15,624 bases of DNA, from positions 1-15,624 of the forward strand of contig JAEEQO010000049.1 of NCBI GenBank assembly GCA_016285335.1. Direction: 5' to 3'. The stretch is from Victivallales bacterium. GTDB lineage: Bacteria; Verrucomicrobiota; Lentisphaeria; Victivallales; UBA1829. This document shows positions 8,082 to 14,572 of this stretch, piece after piece. The stretch's first letter is position 1. Each line of letters starts with the position of its first letter. The translations under genes and the position numbers were made by a program. Under the pieces are notes generated by a model. The model was not told the origin of the DNA. It did no database searches and saw only the letters and a program-made list of their open reading frames with translations.

Positions 8082-9346
8082 TTTTTTAAACGGTCCGGAA
8101 CATGCGTGTGACGGACCATGTCGTCAAATGTTTCGCGGTCGCGGATCAGGGTGGCCTCGGCGCCGTTCACGAGCACTTCCGCCGCCCGCAGGCGTCCGTT
8201 GTACTGGTAGCTCATGCCGAAGCCGTATGCGCCGGCGTTTTCGATCACGACGAGGTCGCCGACGCCCAGACTGGCGGGCAGGCTGCGTTCCTTGACCCAG
8301 TAGTCGGTGTTTTCACAGAGTTGTCCGCAGAGGCCCATCGTCGCCCGCGGCTCGTTTTCCTTGCCGTCGACGTAGATGTGATGGTAGGAGCCGTAGAAGG
8401 CGGGACGGACGAGCACGTTCATGCCGACGTCGGTGCCGACGATCCGCGTATACGATTCCTTCACGGCATGGACGCGGCCGAGCACGTATCCGGCGTTGCC
8501 GACGAAGTAGCGCGCGGGCTCCATTTCGAGGCGGGGCGGCTTCAGACCGTATTTCTCGACAAACGCCTTGAAGACGTCAGCGGTCTTCTTCGCGGCCGTT
8601 TCCAGGTCGAGGGAAGCTTCGCCGGGCTCGTAGGGGATGCCGAGGCCGCCGCCGAGGTCGATGAACTCGAAGTCGATCCCGAGCTCCCTGCCCGTCTTTC
8701 CCACGATTTCCATCAGCAGGCTTGTCACGAACGGGAAGTAGTCCGCGTCCGTAATGCAGGAGCCGGTCATCATGTGGACGCCGAAACGCTTCACGCCGGC
8801 TTCCTTGGCCATGCGGTACGCGGCGGTGACCTTGTCCGGATGGATGCCGAACTTCGCCTTCGGTCCGGCGTTCGTCACGTATTCGCCGACGTTGCTTTTC
8901 CCGTAGCCCGGGTTCACGCGGAACGAGATCACCTCGGGCACGCCGAACTTGAGGAGGCGCGGGAAGAGGCTTTCGTCGTCGAGGTTGATGACGGCTCCGG
9001 TCTCAATGCCCTGCCGCAGGTCCTCGTCGGAGAGGAAATTGCCGCTGAACATGATATTTTCGCCGGAGATGCCGACGGATTTCGCGAGCAGGATCTCGTT
9101 GACGCTTGCGCAGTCGGCGCCGGCGCCTTCCTGACGGAGGATGTTCACGATGGCCGGATTGTTGCAGCACTTGACCGCATAGAACATGCGGAAGTCGGGA
9201 TAATACTTCTTGAACGTCGCGACGGCGCGCCTGTAGTTGCCGCGGATCTTCTGTTCGTCGTAAACGTAAAGCGGAGTGCCGTATTTTGCGGCCAGTTCCG
9301 CGGCGGGGATGTCCCCGATCATGATTCGGTCGTGTTCAAATCTCAT
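8078..9346 (-). CDS. lysA: Diaminopimelate decarboxylase
   Basis: LysA is the PLP enzyme that decarboxylates meso-diaminopimelate to lysine, the last step of lysine synthesis. The 422-residue protein has the fold-III PLP lysine in FYAVKC (K59), a GGGLGIPY loop (232-239) for the cofactor phosphate, and the GAYG..MSYQYNGR C-terminal motif (372-385). Several signature positions deviate: HMMTGS (191-196) where HIGS is usual, EPAR (276-279) instead of EPGR, and CENTD (344-348) instead of CESGD. The active-site cysteine C344 and the following glutamate are kept. It is therefore LysA or a close paralogue; a related amino-acid decarboxylase is the main alternative. It starts 34 bases after lptD and an AAAGG about 11 bases before the ATG can serve as ribosome site. 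Confidence 0.88.
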   Translation of the reverse strand: MRFEHDRIMIGDIPAAELAAKYGTPLYVYDEQKIRGNYRRAVATFKKYYPDFRMFYAVKCCNNPAIVNILRQEGAGADCASVNEILLAKSVGISGENIMFSGNFLSDEDLRQGIETGAVINLDDESLFPRLLKFGVPEVISFRVNPGYGKSNVGEYVTNAGPKAKFGIHPDKVTAAYRMAKEAGVKRFGVHMMTGSCITDADYFPFVTSLLMEIVGKTGRELGIDFEFIDLGGGLGIPYEPGEASLDLETAAKKTADVFKAFVEKYGLKPPRLEMEPARYFVGNAGYVLGRVHAVKESYTRIVGTDVGMNVLVRPAFYGSYHHIYVDGKENEPRATMGLCGQLCENTDYWVKERSLPASLGVGDLVVIENAGAYGFGMSYQYNGRLRAAEVLVNGAEATLIRDRETFDDMVRHTHVPDRLKN

Positions 9347-9380
9347 GGTGATAAATGCCTTTCGAATAAGCGATTCCGGC

Positions 9381-12080
9381 TTAGTGCCCGATTCCGACCC
9401 GCTGTCCGAACTTCAGTCCGGGCATGGCCGTGAGCCCTACGGAAACAGCAAAGTAGTTCTTCAGACGCTGGGAGTATTCCCCGTTCCTGTGGCGGTCCCA
9501 TCTCTGGCCGGTGCCGGCTTCCGCGGCGACATACCAGCAGTGGAATTTCTTGGTGAGGCCGACGCAGGCCTTCGTGACGAGGTTGCGGTCGATGTCGTAG
9601 GTACAGCTCGTGTAGCCGTGGAGGTCCTTGTCGATCAGAAGCGGGAATTCAAATCCGCCTGTGACCGTCTGGGAGCGCGTCGTCGGCGTGAACATCATGG
9701 CGGAGGCCGTCATGACGGAGAACTGTGTGCCCATGGAGTAGACGGACCGCTGGAGATAGGAGTCGGAATAGGTGTAGGCGCCGTAAATGCGCCATTCCGG
9801 GGCGAACCTGTAGTCGATCGATGTGGTCAGGCGGTTGATGACGCCGCTGGCGATACCGGGCCGTCCTACGTCTTCGCCGCCGCGCACTACAGTATAGTCG
9901 TGGTCGCTGTTGCGGCCCACGTCCAGCAGGAGTTCGGCGGAAACCGTGAGGCCATCGAACGGCCGGAACTTGAAGATGGTGCCGAAGTCGCCGATATGGT
10001 TGAACCTTTCGGAATCGTGAATGAAGAGGTCCCAGTAATGCTCCAGCGACAACCACTCGTGGATCTGGCCGTTGCGGCGCGTCTGGAGGCGGTTTGTCAG
10101 GCCGAACCGGACGAAATGCTGTTCGGTGATGCGGTCGACCTCGTCGAAGTAGTACAGGTTGTCCGCGTTCACGGTCGGCCTGGGGATGTAGGTGTAGTTG
10201 ATGTATGGCACGATCACGTGGCGCAGGCCGTCAAGGCCCCAGTACGCGTTTTTCACGTCCTGCCAGGCGTGGTAGAACTTCGTGTTCACCTCGACGCCGA
10301 GCTCGCCGATCACGCGGAACTTCGAACCGCCCTTCGAATCGTAATTTGTCACCCTGTAGCCGAACGGGATGCCCTCGATCTCGTCCGCGACGAACATCGT
10401 GGACAGCTCCTCGGTGCCGATCTCGCGTTCGGACGACGATGAATAGGCGGTCAGGCGGATGCCCGTCCTCGGGATGATATTGATGTTCCAGATCTTGAGG
10501 GGATAGTACAGCATGTGGAGCGAGTCGAACCGCAGCGTGCCGTAGTTCCGGATTTTCCAGTTATCCTCGCCGGGGATCCCGTCGCGGTCGAAGCGTGTCC
10601 AGCGCATGAAGAGGGGCGTGAGCGACATCTCGCCCTGATAGTAAAGGTTCGCGAAGAGTTCCTGGCGCTGGAAGTCCACCCTCAGTTCCGGCAGACGGTC
10701 CACGACGGAAGCGAAGTCGTTGATGCGGAGTGTCATGTACGCGCTGGCAGTAAATCTGTCGTGCTGATATTCCAGCGAGGCGTAGGTCGGCGGCATATAT
10801 TCGGAATTATAGCGTTCGGGGAAGTAGTCGCGCAGGAACTCGTAGTCGCTGAGCAGGTCGATCTGCATGCGGAAGTCCAGATTGTTCGTAAAATGCGTGA
10901 GGTTGTTTGTACGGACCTCATAGCGGTAATACGGGATCGTGAGCCGGGAGTTGTTCAGCTTGTACTCCATATATTTTGGATCGTCGTCCCTGATCAGGTC
11001 TTCGCGGTCCCAGTACGCGTAGCGGTTCCGGTCGTAGATGCCGTAGAACGAGAATTCGGTGGCGGATTCCGGGGTGAGGAAGTCGGAGCTCAGGCCGTAT
11101 CCGATGCCGCGCTTCTCATACCAGTCCAGCATCAGGTTCATATTCCAGTACGGATCATCCAGAAGTTTGAAGTGCTTGGCGCTGCGGATGAACCAGCCCC
11201 ATTCGCTGTCGCTTCCGAATTCGATCTTTCCGCCGAAGCTCGAAAGGTCGGACGGCTTGTAGAGGACGGGCAGCCAGAAGACGGGGATGCCGTAGATCTG
11301 GATGAAGTTGTTTTTCATCAGGATGCTGTGGTCGCCGAGCTGGTTGTCGTAGCGGAAAAGACTGCTGTCGGTGGTCCTGGGCTCGATCGTGGCGTCGTAT
11401 GCCGCGATGGCGTAGTGGTCATGGTCGTCCTGGATGTATTCGCAGGTCGTGAACCTGGCCTTGTGGACTTTCACCGTGCCGTCGAAGAAACGGTCGGCCT
11501 GCTCGCCGACGCAATAGAAGAGCCCGGATTTCATGGCGAAATTCGAGAACTGGAGCACGCCCGTCAGCAGATTGCCCGCCGCGCGTTCGGCGTGGATCAC
11601 CGATGATTCCACCGTGATTTCCACTTCAGCGCGCTGTTCCCCGAGGTCGTTCACGACGTAGCGGAGCAGGGCGACGCGGGCCCGCGGGTCCTGCTGGAGC
11701 GCCTCGTAATCCTCGACGGACATGGTCTGCACGGCGGTCGTAAGCGTGGCGAACGTGACGTTGCCCGCCGCCTCGATGTCGTATGTTTCGGAATCCAGGT
11801 TCACGACCACCTTGTCGGCGGAGATCTGGATCCCGGGCGCCTGGATTACCGCGTTTCCGCGCGCCACCAGGTTGTCCCCCACGAATTCATAAGAATCCGC
11901 GGCCGCGTCGAATCCTTCCGGCAGCTTCGAGAGCTTTTCGAGGTCCGTGGTATTGACCAGGCTGTCGGAGGAGAACCGTACAGACGACGAAGGGGTGCGT
12001 TGCGCGAATGCTTCCGCCGCATTCAGCAACAGAAGCAGGGCGACGGCGGCGCAGATAAGATATGATCGGATTATATTCAA
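9381..12080 (-). CDS. lptD: LPS-assembly outer-membrane protein LptD (OstA/Imp)
   Basis: LptD is the outer-membrane beta-barrel that, with LptE, inserts lipopolysaccharide into the outer leaflet. The 899-residue protein is somewhat longer than the E. coli one. A signal peptide spans 1-26 (hydrophobic core AAVALLLLLNAA, cleavage after AFA). The OstA/LptA-like jellyroll follows, with YEFVGDNLVARGNAVIQ (64-80), ISADKVVVNLDSETY (86-100) and IEAAGNV (102-108). Then comes GIPVFWLPVLY (264-274), a hallmark of the barrel entry, and a long barrel domain rich in alternating aromatic strands. Mature-part cysteines C190 and C213, with others near the C-terminus, could form disulfides, as known for LptD, but the spacing differs. 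The start is TTG at 12080, supported by GGAG eight bases upstream. It is first in the six-gene run. Confidence 0.88.
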   Translation of the reverse strand: MNIIRSYLICAAVALLLLLNAAEAFAQRTPSSSVRFSSDSLVNTTDLEKLSKLPEGFDAAADSYEFVGDNLVARGNAVIQAPGIQISADKVVVNLDSETYDIEAAGNVTFATLTTAVQTMSVEDYEALQQDPRARVALLRYVVNDLGEQRAEVEITVESSVIHAERAAGNLLTGVLQFSNFAMKSGLFYCVGEQADRFFDGTVKVHKARFTTCEYIQDDHDHYAIAAYDATIEPRTTDSSLFRYDNQLGDHSILMKNNFIQIYGIPVFWLPVLYKPSDLSSFGGKIEFGSDSEWGWFIRSAKHFKLLDDPYWNMNLMLDWYEKRGIGYGLSSDFLTPESATEFSFYGIYDRNRYAYWDREDLIRDDDPKYMEYKLNNSRLTIPYYRYEVRTNNLTHFTNNLDFRMQIDLLSDYEFLRDYFPERYNSEYMPPTYASLEYQHDRFTASAYMTLRINDFASVVDRLPELRVDFQRQELFANLYYQGEMSLTPLFMRWTRFDRDGIPGEDNWKIRNYGTLRFDSLHMLYYPLKIWNINIIPRTGIRLTAYSSSSEREIGTEELSTMFVADEIEGIPFGYRVTNYDSKGGSKFRVIGELGVEVNTKFYHAWQDVKNAYWGLDGLRHVIVPYINYTYIPRPTVNADNLYYFDEVDRITEQHFVRFGLTNRLQTRRNGQIHEWLSLEHYWDLFIHDSERFNHIGDFGTIFKFRPFDGLTVSAELLLDVGRNSDHDYTVVRGGEDVGRPGIASGVINRLTTSIDYRFAPEWRIYGAYTYSDSYLQRSVYSMGTQFSVMTASAMMFTPTTRSQTVTGGFEFPLLIDKDLHGYTSCTYDIDRNLVTKACVGLTKKFHCWYVAAEAGTGQRWDRHRNGEYSQRLKNYFAVSVGLTAMPGLKFGQRVGIGH

Positions 12081-12088
12081 CGGTTTTT

Positions 12089-12092
12089 CTCC
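12089..12092 (-). promoter_or_regulatory. lptD ribosome binding site deciding a TTG start
   Basis: GGAG on the minus strand is eight bases upstream of TTG at 12078-12080. The signal peptide reads directly from this TTG and no suitable ATG lies nearby, so TTG is the likely initiation codon. Confidence 0.65.
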
Positions 12093-12125
12093 GAAAAATG
12101 AGTTGTCGATATTTTTTCAAAATGA

Positions 12126-12154
12126 AATATACCACGTCTTCCCGGAAAATGCAA
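12126..12154 (-). promoter_or_regulatory. Candidate lptD promoter
   Basis: On the minus strand TTGCAT (12149-12154) and TATATT (12126-12131) are separated by exactly 17 bases. The -10 box matches five of six positions and the -35 box only the leading TTG. It lies 46 bases before the TTG start and would drive lptD and possibly the genes after it. Confidence 0.35.
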
Positions 12155-12571
12155 TCAAAAAAACTCAACTTTACCACAATACTTATTAAAAAAGTTCAAA
12201 ACGTCGTCTTTCACGGACGGAATGCCGGCAAAAACACCGTCTTCTGACGCCGTATTCTTATCCGGCAACCCCTGTTATTTCACCGGCTACTGTTTTCGTC
12301 CGCAGCGGGAGCGGACATGGAGCCGGTCAAACGGAGAAGTGTCCGGCGCGCCCCTGCCATCCATCCGCCGATCCTGTTATGCCGCCGGCGAACCTCTGCT
12401 CGTGAACGATCACGGGACCGGCATGGACACGTGCGCAATCCATCCCCCGAAGCGGAACAACCCGCGCATTCACAGCTGCAGCGGATTCCTGTGGTGGCGC
12501 GGGAACACAGTCTCATCCGCGGTGTTATCCGTTCCATCCATGACTTTTTTTCGAAAAAATAGGTTTTCCGC

Positions 12572-12600
12572 TTGTTTTTTTCACAGAAAGAGTGTATAGT
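12572..12600 (+). promoter_or_regulatory. tRNA-Ala promoter
   Basis: TTGTTT (12572-12577) and TATAGT (12595-12600) are separated by exactly 17 bases, 18 bases before the first base of the tRNA. Position and spacing are typical of a stable-RNA promoter. Confidence 0.6.
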
Positions 12601-12618
12601 ATTAGATTGAATTGGCGT

Positions 12619-12695
12619 GGGGCAGTAGCTCAGTTGGCTAGAGCGATACGTTCGCATCGTATAGGTCGTGGGTTCAACTCCCATCTGCTCCACCA
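12619..12695 (+). tRNA. tRNA-Ala, anticodon CGC
   Basis: A complete 77-base cloverleaf. The acceptor GGGGCAG (12619-12625) pairs with CTGCTCC (12685-12691), including the G3:U70 wobble pair that identifies alanine tRNAs. The D arm is GCTC...GAGC. The anticodon stem ATACG/CGTAT encloses the loop TTCGCAT, giving anticodon CGC (codon GCG). The T arm is GTGGG/CCCAT with loop TTCAACT. The discriminator is A, and CCA is encoded in the DNA. It is flanked by a good promoter and a strong terminator, so it should be functional. Its 3' end is a likely integration target for the element to the right. Confidence 0.96.
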
Positions 12696-12709
12696 TTCTG
12701 CTACAACTT

Positions 12710-12752
12710 AAACCACTGGAAACAAGCAAGTTTCCGGTGGTTTTTCTTTTTT
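12710..12752 (+). terminator. Intrinsic terminator of tRNA-Ala
   Basis: A 14-pair stem joins 12710-12723 (AAACCACTGGAAAC) and 12730-12743 with one G-T wobble and the loop AAGCAA. It runs into TTTTTCTTTTTT. This is a strong rho-independent terminator 15 bases after the tRNA. The sequence CTGCTACAAC occurs on both sides of the hairpin (12698-12707 and 12763-12772). Confidence 0.85.
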
Positions 12753-12954
12753 CCGTCTCATGCTGCTACAACCAGCAAAAACCCGCCAAAACAGGCTCTA
12801 TGAAGCAGAATTTGCGTAAAATTTACGTAAAGCTTCCACCTCAACGTTGGGCTGACACCGATGTTGATCCGGCCCATTTTGATCCGATTCTTCGCGTGTG
12901 TCGAAGCGTATAGGCCATTCTACGCTCTTTTTACGGAAAAGGATGGCACCCTCT

Positions 12955-13149
12955 CATACGTTACATACGGGTCTTTCCAACTCCTGAACGTTTTTTCGGC
13001 GTTTATCCCGCATACGGGCCCACATACGCCTTACATACGCCTCTTTTTTCTCGTTATCTGAGCAATCTGAGGTTAAAATCGCGTTTTACATACGTTACAT
13101 ACGTCACATACGCTTCTTTCCAACTCCTGAACTTTTTTTTCTGCATACG
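12955..13149 (+). repeat. Nine CATACG motifs with a 42-base duplicated module
   Basis: CATACG occurs at 12955, 12964, 13011, 13023, 13034, 13089, 13098, 13107 and 13144, all in the same orientation, often as TTACATACG or CACATACG spaced 9-12 bases. Inside the array, 12955-12996 and 13098-13139 are two copies of a 42-base module matching at 38 positions, exactly 143 bases apart. Each has two CATACG motifs followed by the identical 18-mer TCTTTCCAACTCCTGAAC (12972-12989 and 13115-13132) and a T run. The pattern suggests protein-binding iterons, for a replication protein, a partition protein or an integrase arm. Which protein binds is inference. Confidence 0.75.
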
Positions 13150-13256
13150 GTTCCACAGACTGACAACCTGGATAATTAAGCAAAAAGAAAAAAGCTCAAT
13201 CCCTGTTCAAATCCCTCTACCGCAGACAAGCCAACGTCATCCTCGAATGTTCAAAA

Positions 13257-13289
13257 GTCCCCTTACCGGAATCATTCCGATAAGGGGAC
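13257..13289 (-). terminator. Terminator after the acidic membrane protein gene
   Basis: GTCCCCTTA (13257-13265) pairs with TAAGGGGAC (13281-13289), and CGGAA pairs with TTCCG inside after one mismatch, leaving a three-base loop. On the minus strand the stem is followed by TTTT. It lies 46 bases beyond the stop of the gene ending at 13336, so it most likely ends the two-gene minus-strand unit. Confidence 0.65.
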
Positions 13290-13335
13290 ACTCTCTCCTC
13301 AGATTCTGTTCAATCTCTGTTCACCGCAGCGGTCG

Positions 13336-13704
13336 TCAATCTTTCAGCCAGTGATACAGCAGAGCGCCGAATCCAACAAGGGCTGCGCCGCCTGCAAGGT
13401 ATCCCAGGACTTCCAACCCGTCACCATCGTCATCTTCCTCGTCGTCGCCGCAGATGTCATCGTCCTCGTCGTCGACCTCGTCGTCCAGAGTGATTGGCTT
13501 TTCGGTATCCTTCGGAAGCTTTCCGGGAATCAGGATGGTCTTATCCAAAAACGGATCATTCTGTTCAGGCCCGTTCGCCTCGTTCGAGGCTTTTTCATTC
13601 ACAAGCTGACGAAGGAGTGCCAGAATTTCTTCATTTGTGGTGGGATTGTTCGGAAGATCAGCCGACTGGCTGTTCTTTTCAGGGGTGTTGGGAGTAGTTG
13701 CCAT
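13336..13704 (-). CDS. Hypothetical acidic protein with C-terminal membrane segment
   Basis: A 122-residue protein I do not recognise. The first 22 residues are rich in Asn, Pro, Ser and Thr. Residues 24-39 (NEEILALLRQLVNEKA) could form an amphipathic helix. Residues 74-96 are almost all Asp and Glu with one cysteine (C85). A glycine- and alanine-rich hydrophobic segment (about 98-118, LEVLGYLAGGAALVGFGALLY) looks like a single membrane span near the end, leaving only HWLKD beyond it. This is the layout of a tail-anchored protein with its acidic domain in the cytoplasm. AAGGAG nine bases before the ATG gives a strong start. It lies 59 bases after the secreted-protein gene with no terminator between, so the two are probably cotranscribed. 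Confidence 0.75.
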   Translation of the reverse strand: MATTPNTPEKNSQSADLPNNPTTNEEILALLRQLVNEKASNEANGPEQNDPFLDKTILIPGKLPKDTEKPITLDDEVDDEDDDICGDDEEDDDGDGLEVLGYLAGGAALVGFGALLYHWLKD

Positions 13705-13763
13705 AATGAGTGTCTCCTTATAAAAGTTGAGGTTGAAATGGCTTTTTTGAGTTGAAAACGGTT

Positions 13764-14249
13764 TTATTGTGGACGGAAAACGTACGGATTGACGTGTGGG
13801 CTTGAACCGACGCGGTGTGTCGGGTTCACGGGTGTCAAGATGACCGGGCCATGTTCATAGGCCGAAGCTTGCCGCGTCACGGTCGTTACCGTGCCGTCGC
13901 TGTGCGTGGTGACTATCGTTGTAGTCGGGATCACAGCGGAAGATGGAGCGACCATAACCGGAGGCGATGTCACGATAGGCGGAGCCGGAACAATGACCGT
14001 TGGCGTAGGAACGGGCTTTGCCGGGACTGTAACAATGACCTGCGTGGAACCATGCAGCAGCGATCCTGCGGCTTCAGTAGTACCGACCACGATGCCTTCA
14101 ACAACGGCAAGAGGCAAGGCAACAATAGTGCCTGCAGCGTTTGCCAGATCGGTTAGAACGCCGGGTCGTTCAATCACGACAGTTTGTTGTGCGTACAGTG
14201 AAGAGATGACCAGAAGGCCGAGAAGGAGAGCGAGGGAGATTTTTTTCAT
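13764..14249 (-). CDS. Hypothetical secreted Pro/Val/Thr-rich protein
   Basis: A 161-residue protein of unknown function. It starts with a clear signal peptide, MKKISLALLLGLLVISSLYA, with cleavage after A20. Next comes a moderately hydrophobic, Gly/Ala-containing stretch (about 34-66), then a low-complexity region (74-112) of Pro, Val, Thr and Ile such as PAKPVPTPTVIVPAPPIVTSPP, and a C-terminal part with THSDGTVTTVTRQ (115-127). There is no cysteine, so it is not a lipoprotein. The frame is open upstream to 14336, but the ATG at 14249 has AAAGGA 6-8 bases before it and begins the signal peptide. It is likely periplasmic or outer-surface. Together with the acidic membrane protein it forms a two-gene unit opposite to the helicase. 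Confidence 0.75.
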   Translation of the reverse strand: MKKISLALLLGLLVISSLYAQQTVVIERPGVLTDLANAAGTIVALPLAVVEGIVVGTTEAAGSLLHGSTQVIVTVPAKPVPTPTVIVPAPPIVTSPPVMVAPSSAVIPTTTIVTTHSDGTVTTVTRQASAYEHGPVILTPVNPTHRVGSSPHVNPYVFRPQ

Positions 14250-14572
14250 GGGAGTTCCTTTCTTTTGGATTTGAGGGCGAAATCGTTTTTGATTCCATGA
14301 ACGGAATATATGCATGACCGCTGACGAAAGACACATTTTGACTTGTCTGCCGCTTTTTTTGAAAAAAGTTCAAAAAGAACATACAGGCTACACTAATCAA
14401 CTTCCTGCACCATTCTTTTGCTCCATGCCGCAACAACAAGCAACAATCACAACGTATTGATACTCAAAGGGTTGACTTGCGTTTTTGCGTTTTTCGTGCT
14501 ATAGTATCTGTATTCCTGATGGCAGAGTTTTGCGAACAGGGTAATAAGTTCAGAACATGAAAGGTAAATATC
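14250..14572. other. Divergent intergenic region between secreted-protein and helicase genes
   Basis: These 323 bases separate two divergently transcribed genes and should hold both promoters. It contains T- and A-run inverted repeats (TTTTGAA...TTCAAAA, around 14357-14377), a CAA-rich stretch (14430-14452), and a perfect tandem octamer GCGTTTTT (14479-14486 and 14487-14494). A TATATT at about 14305-14311 (minus strand) could be the -10 of the secreted-protein gene, but I see no good -35. A 13-codon frame starting at 14519 and ending ATGA at 14560 has no ribosome site. Confidence 0.5.
14478..14505 (+). promoter_or_regulatory. Candidate promoter of the helicase gene
   Basis: TATAGT (14500-14505) is a good -10 box. 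The best-spaced -35 is TTGCGT (14478-14483, 16 bases away). A better-matching TTGACT at 14472-14477 is 22 bases away, too far for normal use. The spacer contains two tandem copies of GCGTTTTT, which may be an operator or may vary in number. Confidence 0.4.

Larger units (their letters stand above)
12081..12618. other. Spacer between lptD and tRNA-Ala, mostly unexplained
   Basis: The left 120 bases are the AT-rich lptD control region and the right 50 bases hold the tRNA promoter. The middle (about 12200-12540) is GC-rich and could read as codons in both directions (12222-12599 plus, 12280-12729 minus), but neither frame has a ribosome site or a recognisable protein. The minus frame continues through the tRNA, a well-known source of false proteins. 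I recognise no structured RNA here (checked by eye for tmRNA, SRP, RNase P and 6S signatures). It may be a decayed gene. Confidence 0.5.
12696..13335. other. Gene-free control region of the element
   Basis: These 640 bases hold the tRNA terminator, a near-palindrome CGTAAA-A-TTTACG (around 12815-12828), the CATACG array with its 42-base duplication, and a terminator hairpin at 13257-13289. A 37-codon frame starts at ATG 12800 and ends at 12913 (MKQNLRKIYVKLPPQRW and onwards). It has no clear ribosome site and matches nothing I know; it could be a remnant of a longer gene. A 66-codon frame at 12861-13061 consists largely of translated repeat. I see no convincing gene. Confidence 0.6.

Noticed and set aside
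12280..12729. A 149-codon minus-strand frame reading through the tRNA
   Set aside because: Its segment GVEPTTYTMRTYRSSQLSY is the familiar antisense translation of a tRNA, a frequent false protein in databases. The rest is unstructured and Arg/Ser-rich.
12955..13149. The CATACG array as a CRISPR
   Set aside because: Repeats are only 6-9 bases, spacers of 3-6 bases or irregular, and the larger module occurs just twice. There are no cas genes.
14250..14336. An upstream extension of the secreted-protein gene to 14336
   Set aside because: The extension would bury the signal peptide behind about 29 residues, while the ATG at 14249 has a well-spaced AAAGGA.
14408..14416. CACCATTCT, also present at the tRNA-Ala 3' end (12691-12699), as a second attachment site
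   Set aside because: Only about 11 of 12 bases match, shorter than usual tRNA att duplications. It also lies between genes that appear to belong to the same element, so chance is more likely.
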